The translations under genes and the position numbers were made by a program. A stretch of 6,292 bases of DNA from Fidelibacterota bacterium (GTDB taxonomy: Bacteria > Fidelibacterota > UBA2242), in contig JAFGXZ010000015.1 in NCBI GenBank assembly GCA_016936335.1, positions 1-6,292 of the forward strand, written 5' to 3'. Positions 1-6,292 of this stretch are shown one piece after another. Numbering within the stretch: position 1 is the first letter of the stretch; each line of letters begins with the position of its first letter. Below the pieces are notes generated by a model that worked only from the letters and a program-made list of their open reading frames with translations, searched no databases and had not been told where the DNA came from.

Positions 1-1732
1 GTTCCAGCTCAACCGCAATTCTATCATCCATGGATTCATGTTTTTCACGGATCGATGCCAGTTTTTGTTCGTATTCAGCAATCAGTTTATCGAGAGTTTT
101 TTTGTTACGTTCAACCGATTGATCTTCCTTTTCGATCTGGGTTTTCAGGGTATCAACTTCAATCAGCAGGTGCTCCAATTTGACTTGGTCATCACCCATT
201 AAATTCCGGGCGCGATTAATCACCGAATCAGCGAGTCCCATCCGCTTTGAAATTTCCAGCGCATAACTGCTGCCCGGCAATCCCAATTGAAAACGATAGG
301 TTGGCTGCAGTTGCGTGGAATCAAATTCCATCGCCGCATTCATGACCTTCGGGTCCTGGTCAGCATAGGCTTTCAGACCGCTGTGGTGTGTCGTCACCGC
401 GGTAAAGGTTTTTCGGTGAACCAGTTCTTCCAGCACGGCTCTTCCCAGTGCCGACCCTTCCAGCGGATCGGTGCCGGTGCCCAATTCATCAATCAGTACC
501 AGTGACCGCTCAGTCGCCGTTTCAAGAATTTTCTTCAGATTGGATACATGTGATGTAAAGGTAGACAGATCATCCTCGATGGATTGCTGATCGCCTATAT
601 CCATCAGGATTCGGTCAAAATAGGGTATCCTGCTACCGTCATCAACAGGTACCGGTAAGCCGCAGCACACCATCAGGCTCAAGAGGCCGATCGTTTTCAT
701 GGCCACAGTTTTACCGCCGGCGTTCGGTCCGGTGATGATCACGCAACGGATCGCCTCATCGATCGCTACATTCAGTGGAATTACCTCTTTGACCTGTGAC
801 AGCAATGGATGCCGGGCATTATTCAATACCAGTGACCGCTGATCAAGCGAAACCTGCGGAACCCTGCATCTGAAACGCTGTGAAAATCCGGTACAGGCAT
901 TTAGAAAATCCAGTTCCGTGAGGATGTCAATATTTCGGATAATGGCTTGAAAATTCGGCCGCAGGTCTTCAGTAATACGTTTCAGGATACGTTCGATTTC
1001 ATCCTGTTCCGCAATTTCAAGATCCATTAAAGCATTATTGATTTCCACGATGCTCAGCGGTTCCACGTAGGATGTCGCCCCGGTGGCCGATTGCCCGTGC
1101 ATGATTCCTTTGATTTTACGTTTACTTTCGCTGCGAAGCGGCAAGACGAACCGGCCATCCCGGATGGTCGGATTTTCTTCGTGAAGCCAGTTTTCCTGAC
1201 GAGCCCGATCCATAACCCGGTCAATTTCTCGATGCATCCTGGAAACCGTCTGCTGAATCTGTTTCCGGATTCGCGCCAGTTCCGTACTGGCAATATCCCG
1301 GATATCACCGTTGTCATCCACGACCCGTCGAACCAACCCGATTTCTTTTTCCATCTGGGCTATGGATTCCATCAGATCTTCAAGTGCTTTCAGATTATCA
1401 CGATTTTTCCTGAAAAATTTATACAGATCGACACTCTGAAGTAGAATGCCTAAAATTTGGAGCAGGGTTTCGGCAAACAGGTAACTGCCTTCAACGCGGC
1501 AGCGGCTCAAATCGCCACGAATATCTTTGAAATACCGTAGGGGAATCTGCTCACCCTTTTCTCTCATTGTCTGCAATGCCGTAATTCGATTCATTTGCCA
1601 GAAAACATCGGCAATCTCATTAAAGGGTTCTATACGTTGAATTCGTTCCTTTGCACTATCAGATAAGGCGCTTTCAGCAATCAATTCCAGAACGCGGTTG
1701 AATCCCAATATTTCGTTGACAGTGTTTACCAT
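1..1732 (-). CDS. mutS2: MutS2 (endonuclease MutS2 / ribosome-collision factor), N-terminal 577 residues, cut by the window edge
   Basis: I translated the frame from the ATG at 1732 to the left edge; it is open throughout, giving residues 1-577. It starts directly in the MutS core and lever region and lacks the mismatch-recognition domain, as MutS2 proteins do. The conserved block RDGRFVLPLR is at 191-200, with a TGATSYVEP block at 217-225. The ATPase has Walker A GPNAGGKT (335-342), Walker B LVLIDE (411-416) followed by LGTGTDP (417-423), and a TTHHSGLKAY segment (447-456). From about residue 518 the sequence is highly charged and looks coiled-coil. Family members are near 780 residues, so roughly 200 residues, including the expected C-terminal Smr domain, lie outside the window. 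In other bacteria MutS2 limits homologous recombination (Helicobacter pylori) or acts on collided ribosomes (B. subtilis). Which applies here is not shown. The start overlaps the end of cvpA by 7 bp, with a weak CAGG seven bases upstream, suggesting translational coupling. Confidence 0.96.
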   Translation of the reverse strand, partial: MVNTVNEILGFNRVLELIAESALSDSAKERIQRIEPFNEIADVFWQMNRITALQTMREKGEQIPLRYFKDIRGDLSRCRVEGSYLFAETLLQILGILLQSVDLYKFFRKNRDNLKALEDLMESIAQMEKEIGLVRRVVDDNGDIRDIASTELARIRKQIQQTVSRMHREIDRVMDRARQENWLHEENPTIRDGRFVLPLRSESKRKIKGIMHGQSATGATSYVEPLSIVEINNALMDLEIAEQDEIERILKRITEDLRPNFQAIIRNIDILTELDFLNACTGFSQRFRCRVPQVSLDQRSLVLNNARHPLLSQVKEVIPLNVAIDEAIRCVIITGPNAGGKTVAMKTIGLLSLMVCCGLPVPVDDGSRIPYFDRILMDIGDQQSIEDDLSTFTSHVSNLKKILETATERSLVLIDELGTGTDPLEGSALGRAVLEELVHRKTFTAVTTHHSGLKAYADQDPKVMNAAMEFDSTQLQPTYRFQLGLPGSSYALEISKRMGLADSVINRARNLMGDDQVKLEHLLIEVDTLKTQIEKEDQSVERNKKTLDKLIAEYEQKLASIREKHESMDDRIAVELE

Positions 1733-2340
1733 TTATTTGCCTGCTTATCAATAAACTCAATTTTCCGACCGAGCGAATCGGGAACAGCCGGAAAGGGTAA
1801 CGGTAAAGGTGTTTCCATCCGGAATATTCCCCGGATATTTTCTTTCAGGGAATCGGCCCGCGCTTCCAATCCGAAGGTTCTCAGCAGCACCCGTTCGCAT
1901 TTATCAAGATAAATATAACTGGGCGACGAGGCTTCCAGCTTTTTTACAAACAAGGTTTCAGAAAATATACTGAAACACCAGGCAACGATTGACATTATCA
2001 GGATGCCTTTTATCGCTCCGAAAGCCAGGCCACACAAGCGGTCCGCCCAGGCCAGTTTCAGGGTACTGACAATTCGTTTCAGAATTGAGGCCAGCAGCTG
2101 AATGGATAAATACACGATCAGAAAAACAATGATAAAACCGACGACAGTCTGAATTCCTTCGGAAATATTAAACATATCCTGAATGAGTGCGACTCCTAAA
2201 CCGTAAAACCGGACTGCAAACGTGGAAGCTACAATCATCCCGATCAATTTCAGGGCTTCTTCAATCAAGCCCCGGCGCATTCCAATAAATCCCAGTACTC
2301 CGATCAGGATAATGACAATTAAATCAAATAGTGTATACAT
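1726..2340 (-). CDS. cvpA: CvpA family inner-membrane protein
   Basis: This 204-residue protein has four predicted membrane helices at about residues 4-21, 29-47, 66-88 and 103-125, followed by a soluble tail of about 80 residues. Family hallmarks are the early Asp (D6) in the first helix and the block ADRLCGLAFGAIKG (99-112), matching the D-R-x-x-G-x-x-F-G-x-x-K-G pattern before the last helix. The CvpA family was named for a role in colicin V production in E. coli and has since been linked to envelope stress tolerance, but its biochemical activity is unknown. The tail ends with a proline-rich stretch (PLPLPFP, 178-184) and a basic end, and I cannot assign it a role. The ATG at 2340 lies 11 bp after the yqeY stop without a convincing Shine-Dalgarno. 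Another ATG at 2350 is out of frame. The stop overlaps the mutS2 start (ATGGTAA), so the two are probably co-translated. The symbol is by family, not by shown function. Confidence 0.9.
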   Translation of the reverse strand: MYTLFDLIVIILIGVLGFIGMRRGLIEEALKLIGMIVASTFAVRFYGLGVALIQDMFNISEGIQTVVGFIIVFLIVYLSIQLLASILKRIVSTLKLAWADRLCGLAFGAIKGILIMSIVAWCFSIFSETLFVKKLEASSPSYIYLDKCERVLLRTFGLEARADSLKENIRGIFRMETPLPLPFPAVPDSLGRKIEFIDKQANKW

Positions 2341-2351
2341 TTAAAACCATG

Positions 2352-2795
2352 TTATGACAGTTTCGATCTGACTATTATCTGGATCTGAGCACCATCTGCT
2401 CGGCCCTTCACTTGCTGCATAATTTTAGGCATTACCTTACCAATGTCCTGCATGGATGTTGCACCGGTTTCGGATATTACAGTGGCGATAATCTGATCCA
2501 ATTCATCCATCCCCATTGCTTTTGGCAGATATTCCGAAATAATTGCCAGTTCTGCTTCTTCCTGCTTTACCAGGTCAGCACGGCCGCCTTCGGTATAGGC
2601 TTTTATCGCTTCGCGGCGCTGTTTGGCAGCATTGGTCAAAACTCCGATAATATCATTATCGTCTAACTCTCTTTTCTGATCGATCTCCAGTTTGCGAACC
2701 ATACCCCGCAGCAAACGGATAACATTCAATAGCAGTTCGTCCTTTGCTTTCATTGCCACGACCATGTCTTTCTGAAGTTGTTCTTTCAGACTCAT
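2352..2795 (-). CDS. yqeY: YqeY-type GatB domain protein
   Basis: This 147-residue protein fits the usual single-domain length of the GatB/YqeY family. Recognisable family blocks are an N-terminal helix AMKAKDELLLNVIR (14-27), QRREAIKAYTEGGRADL (59-75), the E-x-E-L-x-I-I-x-x-YLP stretch (80-91), and the C-terminal TGATSMQDIGKVM (110-122) with KGRADG (130-135). The domain resembles the helical tail of GatB, the tRNA-dependent Asp/Glu amidotransferase subunit that contacts tRNA. Stand-alone YqeY proteins are assumed to be cytoplasmic and connected to tRNA or translation, but no specific reaction has been shown for them. The start at 2795 is fixed by an AGGAGG five bases upstream. It lies 18 bp after pgeF and 11 bp before cvpA in the same operon. 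The family call is firm, the function open. Confidence 0.95.
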   Translation of the reverse strand: MSLKEQLQKDMVVAMKAKDELLLNVIRLLRGMVRKLEIDQKRELDDNDIIGVLTNAAKQRREAIKAYTEGGRADLVKQEEAELAIISEYLPKAMGMDELDQIIATVISETGATSMQDIGKVMPKIMQQVKGRADGAQIQIIVRSKLS

Positions 2796-2800
2796 TTATT

Positions 2801-2806
2801 CCTCCT
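2801..2806 (-). promoter_or_regulatory. Strong Shine-Dalgarno of yqeY
   Basis: On the minus strand AGGAGG is followed by AATAA and then the ATG at 2795. This is the only perfect consensus ribosome-binding site in the window. It sits in the 18-bp gap after pgeF, so yqeY can be translated efficiently on its own, unlike its neighbours, which appear to rely on coupling. Confidence 0.88.
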
Positions 2807-2813
2807 AAACACC

Positions 2814-3575
2814 TTAATGTAATACCGCAGCCATCATCATCCGGCCGCTTTGCGTACCGTCACGACGATAACTGAAAAACAATTCGTCATGGCAGCACGT
2901 ACACATCTCGCTGTCGTCAATATGATTCGGTAAAATGCCCCGCGCCCGGAGCTGAGTTCTAATCACTCTTACCAGGTTCAGAAACAGGCGGTCATTTCTT
3001 GATATAATTGAGTCTGCCGGAAATTGATTCGCCATATCACGCTGAACTTCATAACAGCAGGAACGAATGGACGGGCCAATTGCACAATAGATTTCCTCCG
3101 GCTTTGCCCCGAATTCTGTGGTCATCAAATTGACTGAATTTGAAATGATATCCTGTTTGACACTGCGCCACCCGGCATGAACCGTGGCGATTGTGTGATG
3201 AACCGGATTGTACATCAGAACCGGAACACAATCGGCTGTTTTAATTGCCAGCACAATATTTTTTTGATTGGTAATTAATCCGTCGGTTGATTTGAAGAGG
3301 CCGGGTTTTTCAACTTTTTGAATCATGCTACTGTGAACCTGTACTCCACAGGCTAAATCCTGTAGACTTGCATTGATCGTTTTTAAAAAGATATTTCTGT
3401 TTTTAAAGACATTTTCATCACAATCTCCGACATTCAGTCCCAGATTCAGACTATAGTATGGTCCAGAGCTGACTCCGCCGGATCGAGTGCTGAATGCATG
3501 ATCGATATGATCACAGGAATCTATCAGAGAAGATCGAAAAATAGTCAGATTATCGACATTCAGAGCATTAAACAT
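2814..3575 (-). CDS. pgeF: Peptidoglycan-editing factor PgeF (YfiH/YlmD, multicopper polyphenol oxidoreductase/laccase family, DUF152)
   Basis: The protein is 253 residues, normal for this family. Signature blocks in order are FSTRSGGVS (28-36), QVHS (79-82), KTADCVPVL (112-120), HAGWR (133-137), IGPSIRSCCYEV (166-177) and FFSYRRDG (233-240) with GR (244-245). H81, C116 and H133 match the conserved His-Cys-His metal site. In E. coli the homologue (YfiH) removes wrongly added L-serine from UDP-MurNAc precursors; other members were described as laccases or as purine nucleoside-acting enzymes, so the exact substrate here is inferred. The enzyme is expected to be cytoplasmic and no signal peptide is seen. 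I chose the ATG at 3575, two bases after the stop of the upstream gene. A longer frame reaches a TTG at 3716 but would overlap that gene by 139 bp, and the added residues do not resemble the family. No clear Shine-Dalgarno is present, so coupling to the upstream gene is likely. Confidence 0.94.
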   Translation of the reverse strand: MFNALNVDNLTIFRSSLIDSCDHIDHAFSTRSGGVSSGPYYSLNLGLNVGDCDENVFKNRNIFLKTINASLQDLACGVQVHSSMIQKVEKPGLFKSTDGLITNQKNIVLAIKTADCVPVLMYNPVHHTIATVHAGWRSVKQDIISNSVNLMTTEFGAKPEEIYCAIGPSIRSCCYEVQRDMANQFPADSIISRNDRLFLNLVRVIRTQLRARGILPNHIDDSEMCTCCHDELFFSYRRDGTQSGRMMMAAVLH

Positions 3576-3577
3576 GC

Positions 3578-5605
3578 TTAATATCGCGGTGTATAAGTCG
3601 TCAGATCGCCATTTTCGATTGCGGCTATCGGTTTTACGGTGTCCCCCTCCATTTTCATGATAAAGGCACAGGAATTGACTCTGGGTCGATTTCCGCGAAA
3701 AGAAATATCCCGGCAAATTCCGCGATAGGTTGGCATTTGAGTCAATTTCTTTCGAAGGGTTTCCCGGGAATTATCGCTTTCGTCAAATACCGAAAGCAAT
3801 GCTCGCATGGTGTCATAACCATAAAGGTCAAAACGCCCCGGAGTTGATCCTATCAGGCGACTGTAATTACGTTCAAAATTTTTATAAAACCGTGATTCTT
3901 TATCAATGTAATAATCGGAAATGAAGGTCAACTGACGTGATAGAATCGGATGTTTCTTTAACATTTCCGGATCATTCCAGTTCGCACTGCCGAAAATTTT
4001 AGCGCTTAAATTATAATACTCCAGCTGAGGTATCAGCATCTTCAAATCACTGGCATAGGCCGGTACAAGCAGACCATCGATGGATGTAATCCGATATTCC
4101 AGAGAGTCCTCTTTCGGAATTAGAAACTCCGTTGAATCCATTATCCCGGTCAGAATCAGAGCCTGTTTTAAATCGGCAACATACACCGAATCGGTTCTAA
4201 AAATGCGGTACTGGTCCCCATAAATATCCACATAAATACTATCGGTCTGCCATAGGCTGTCCGACTGCGTATATTCAAGCAGTTTCCGGCGGCCGGTTTC
4301 AATCTTTTCTTCCAGAATTTTATGACTAATTCCAAGACCGGCTACACGAATACCGGAAAACTGGTATTTCAATTCTTCCGGAGCACCGTGATACCATTGC
4401 TGCGAAACCACATGGCCGCCCTTTTCATCCACCGTTCGGCAGAACGAATCGGTCATCTCTTTCCCAAATTCATCGGCCGGTGAAATTGATGCGACTGTCA
4501 TAACTTTTGAAATACGGCTGGAATACTCACCCAGAAAACGTCCCAGGTTCTCAAAATCCACATTGGCCTGGAAAATATAAGGCCCTAAAGAACTGATTTC
4601 GCTGCTTGTCGCGGTTGGAGAGATTTGAGGGATTTTCCGCTGGTTGGCAACGGCCGCTACGGCAATGGTGTTTTCACTGGTCACCGGTCCAAAAATCGCC
4701 CTGACCTTTGGATTATTACAGAGATACTCAACCTTTTTTATACTTTCAACTACCTCTCCCCGGTTGTCCATGGCAATAGCGGTAATGTCTTTATTACTAT
4801 TAGCCCGGTACTGATGGATGGCATAGCGCACACCATTCAGGATATTGTTACCAATTTGAGCCTTTGGCCCGGTCAGAGGAAGAATAACCCCAATATAGAC
4901 TTTCTCCTGGGCGCGGTTTTTCAGACGTTCGCTGGTCCGGACAAATTCATTATTAAAGTACGGCCCTTTGATCATTCCTTTAATGGCACGCAATTCCTTT
5001 TCGGCCTGGCGCGTATTTCCATCCAGATGATATTTTTCAGCCAGTTTCAATGTCAGGAATATCTTGTGGAAATCCTCATGATCATTTTCAATAATCGTTG
5101 TGAGCTCATCTGTGCTGATAAACAAATCAATAATTGTCTCCAGTGTCTGTTTACTCAGAAAACGTAAGCGCTCCTGATTGGTACTCTGCATCACATTCAA
5201 ATAATGGAAAATCGACTCGCTATACAAACCTTTGACCAGGTAAGCTTCTGCTAATGTATATTCCGCATCGTCCAGGTACCGGGAATTTTTGTGGATCAGA
5301 ACAAACTCCCGCCCCAATTGGATAGCCAGATCCAGGTCACCAAGCCGCAAATAGGTCTTTATCAAAAGCAAACCCGATGCACTCAGTAAATGGTTTTCCG
5401 ACTCGGGAATGGCACTGAATTTCTCAAATACATTCAGCGCATCCCAGTAACGCTCCTGATTATAGTAGCGGACACCTTCCATAAAAACCAGTTTAAGTGA
5501 ATCCACCGCTTCGATATCGGCACTATCGGGTGTCATGTCCACAAACTGCGAGAAAGCAACATTCATCAGAAAGAGCAGAACAAACAGGATTTTTAAAAAT
5601 TTCAT
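3578..5605 (-). CDS. Secreted protein with N-terminal TPR-like helical repeats and a type I periplasmic-binding (ABC substrate-binding, LpoA-like) domain
   Basis: The protein is 675 residues from the ATG at 5605. Residues 1-19 form a signal peptide (MKFLK, hydrophobic core, cut near AFS-Q). Residues about 36-230 are helical with TPR-like pairs, for example YYNQERYWDALNVFEKF (47-63), TYLRLGDLDLAIQLGREF (84-101) and AEAYLVKGLYSESIFHY (119-135). From 236 a type I periplasmic-binding fold begins (VYIGVILPLTGPKAQIG, 236-252), continuing with IFGPVTSENTIAVA (304-317), IPQISPTATS (325-334), VDGLLVPAY-like residues at 509-517 and FDLYGYDT (592-599). This order resembles LpoA/LppC-type activators of penicillin-binding proteins and Leu/Ile/Val-type binding proteins. 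No lipobox cysteine follows the signal peptide, and no ABC permease or ATPase gene is adjacent. A segment at about 422-508 has no counterpart in the ordinary fold. A GTG at 5644 is an alternative start, overlapping guaA by 10 bp, but it would bury the signal peptide behind 13 polar residues. The ligand or partner is unknown. Confidence 0.88.
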   Translation of the reverse strand: MKFLKILFVLLFLMNVAFSQFVDMTPDSADIEAVDSLKLVFMEGVRYYNQERYWDALNVFEKFSAIPESENHLLSASGLLLIKTYLRLGDLDLAIQLGREFVLIHKNSRYLDDAEYTLAEAYLVKGLYSESIFHYLNVMQSTNQERLRFLSKQTLETIIDLFISTDELTTIIENDHEDFHKIFLTLKLAEKYHLDGNTRQAEKELRAIKGMIKGPYFNNEFVRTSERLKNRAQEKVYIGVILPLTGPKAQIGNNILNGVRYAIHQYRANSNKDITAIAMDNRGEVVESIKKVEYLCNNPKVRAIFGPVTSENTIAVAAVANQRKIPQISPTATSSEISSLGPYIFQANVDFENLGRFLGEYSSRISKVMTVASISPADEFGKEMTDSFCRTVDEKGGHVVSQQWYHGAPEELKYQFSGIRVAGLGISHKILEEKIETGRRKLLEYTQSDSLWQTDSIYVDIYGDQYRIFRTDSVYVADLKQALILTGIMDSTEFLIPKEDSLEYRITSIDGLLVPAYASDLKMLIPQLEYYNLSAKIFGSANWNDPEMLKKHPILSRQLTFISDYYIDKESRFYKNFERNYSRLIGSTPGRFDLYGYDTMRALLSVFDESDNSRETLRKKLTQMPTYRGICRDISFRGNRPRVNSCAFIMKMEGDTVKPIAAIENGDLTTYTPRY
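5549..5605 (-). other. Predicted Sec signal peptide of the binding-fold protein
   Basis: Residues 1-19 show two N-terminal lysines (K2, K5), a hydrophobic core (I6 to M14) and an A-F-S end before Q20, fitting signal peptidase I. There is no cysteine here, so the protein is not predicted to be lipid-anchored, unlike E. coli LpoA. The signal peptide is the main reason for placing the start at 5605. Confidence 0.75.
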
Positions 5606-5634
5606 AGATGGCTTTGTGAATTGATTATTAACGA

Positions 5635-6291
5635 TTATTCCCACTCAATTGTACCCGGCGGTTTCGACGTAATATCGTAGACGACCCGGTTAATTCCCCG
5701 AACTTCATTGACGATCCGGCTGGCAACTTTACTTAAAACAGCAGTTGGAATCGGCGACCAATCGGCAGTCATACCATCACTGCTGTTGACAGACCGCAGT
5801 GCAACGACATTTTCATAGGTTCGCTGGTCGCCCATAACACCGACAGTTTTGACCGGAATCAGTACGGCAAAAGCTTGCCAGACCTGATCGTATTCGCCGG
5901 AATTTTTTAGTTCTTTAATAAATATATCATCGGCTTTACGTAAAATTGCCAATCGATTGGCTGTGATTTCACCAATGATCCTTACTCCCAGACCGGGCCC
6001 CGGAAAAGGATGCCGGTTCAGGAGTTCATCTGGCAAACCCAGTTCACGCCCAATTTTGCGGACTTCATCTTTGAATAGGCTGTTAAACGGTTCAATCAGG
6101 TCCAGTTTCATACGTTTCGGCAGACCACCGACATTATGATGACTTTTAATGACCTGTGACGGCCCGTTGACCGAGTGGCTCTCGATGACATCGGGATAAA
6201 GCGTCCCCTGCGCCAGAAAAGACAGGTCTTTATGCTTTTTGGCGATATCTTCAAAAGCCCTGATAAACTGATGGCCAATAATTTTTCGTTT
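5635..6291 (-). CDS. guaA: GMP synthase (glutamine-hydrolysing) GuaA, C-terminal 218 residues, cut by the window edge
   Basis: GuaA converts XMP to GMP using ATP and glutamine, the last step of guanine nucleotide synthesis, in the cytoplasm. The visible part covers the end of the ATP-pyrophosphatase domain and the C-terminal dimerisation domain. Fragment residues 1-6 are KRKIIG, followed by [13 protein letters not shown] (26-38), [10 protein letters not shown] (49-58), the [17 protein letters not shown] block (94-110) and the invariant tail [18 protein letters not shown]. coli GuaA is 525 residues, so about 300 residues, including the glutaminase domain and the ATP-binding P-loop, lie beyond the right edge. 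The frame stays open from 6291 to the TAA at 5635-5637. An internal ATG at 6111 would drop the conserved [10 protein letters not shown] block and is not the start. The gene is 29 bp upstream of the binding-fold gene with no terminator between, so it probably leads into the same transcript. Confidence 0.98.
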   Translation of the reverse strand, partial: KRKIIGHQFIRAFEDIAKKHKDLSFLAQGTLYPDVIESHSVNGPSQVIKSHHNVGGLPKRMKLDLIEPFNSLFKDEVRKIGRELGLPDELLNRHPFPGPGLGVRIIGEITANRLAILRKADDIFIKELKNSGEYDQVWQAFAVLIPVKTVGVMGDQRTYENVVALRSVNSSDGMTADWSPIPTAVLSKVASRIVNEVRGINRVVYDITSKPPGTIEWE

Positions 6292-6292
6292 A

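Noticed and set aside
497..840. The 14-mer taccagtgaccgct occurs at 497-510 and at 827-840
   Set aside because: Both copies encode an R-S-L-V run in the same MutS2 frame (before Walker B and in the core), so this is chance codon agreement, not a repeat element or site.
1054..1444. Open frames on both strands (117 codons plus, 87 codons minus) inside mutS2
   Set aside because: They are shadows of the conserved MutS2 core, which reads without interruption in its own frame across the same bases.
4625..5167. A 180-codon open frame on the plus strand inside the binding-fold gene
   Set aside because: It is fully antisense to a gene with a signal peptide and recognisable domains, and its translation shows no domain pattern and no ribosome-binding context.
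5606..5634. Gap after guaA as a possible terminator or promoter
   Set aside because: It is only 29 bases, A/T-rich, with no stem-loop followed by a T run and no convincing -35/-10 pair.
6109..6111. ATG inside guaA that could start a 158-residue protein
   Set aside because: The same frame upstream encodes conserved GuaA sequence ([10 protein letters not shown] and [13 protein letters not shown]), so the gene simply continues past the window edge.
1..6292. A defence, mobile or otherwise undescribed multi-gene system
   Set aside because: Every gene but one belongs to a well-known housekeeping family; there are no transposase, integrase, phage, toxin or CRISPR signatures, and no unexplained intergenic space.

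Overview
The window holds six genes, all on the minus strand. Read in the direction of transcription (right to left) they are: the 3' part of guaA (GMP synthase), a gene for a secreted protein that joins helical repeats to a type I periplasmic-binding fold, pgeF (peptidoglycan-editing factor, YfiH/YlmD/DUF152 family), a yqeY-type GatB-domain gene, a cvpA-family membrane protein gene, and the 5' part of mutS2. The outer two genes run off the window edges. No RNA gene, mobile element, CRISPR array or clear rho-independent terminator was seen, and no stretch over 300 bases lacks a gene.

The genes are very tightly packed. Gaps are 29 bp (guaA to the binding protein), 2 bp (binding protein to pgeF), 18 bp (pgeF to yqeY) and 11 bp (yqeY to cvpA); cvpA and mutS2 overlap by 7 bp. 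This suggests one transcript with several translationally coupled starts. Only yqeY has a textbook Shine-Dalgarno. No internal promoter could be made out, and the operon promoter presumably lies beyond the right edge.

The gene set is housekeeping and mixed: purine nucleotide synthesis (guaA), envelope work (the binding protein, pgeF, cvpA), a tRNA-amidotransferase-like domain (yqeY) and ribosome rescue or recombination control (mutS2). The genes do not form one pathway. The cvpA-mutS2 neighbourhood echoes Firmicutes such as Bacillus subtilis, where yshB (cvpA), polX and mutS2 are neighbours; polX is absent here.

The organism is a bacterium with moderate base composition. A large secreted binding protein with N-terminal helical repeats, next to pgeF, yqeY, cvpA and mutS2, gives an impression of the FCB/Calditrichota/Neomarinimicrobiota side of the tree, but this is a low-confidence impression and no marker here settles it. 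The window is mostly ordinary. The part most worth a second look is the binding protein, which has no transporter genes beside it, no lipobox, and an extra segment of roughly 85 residues in its binding fold.
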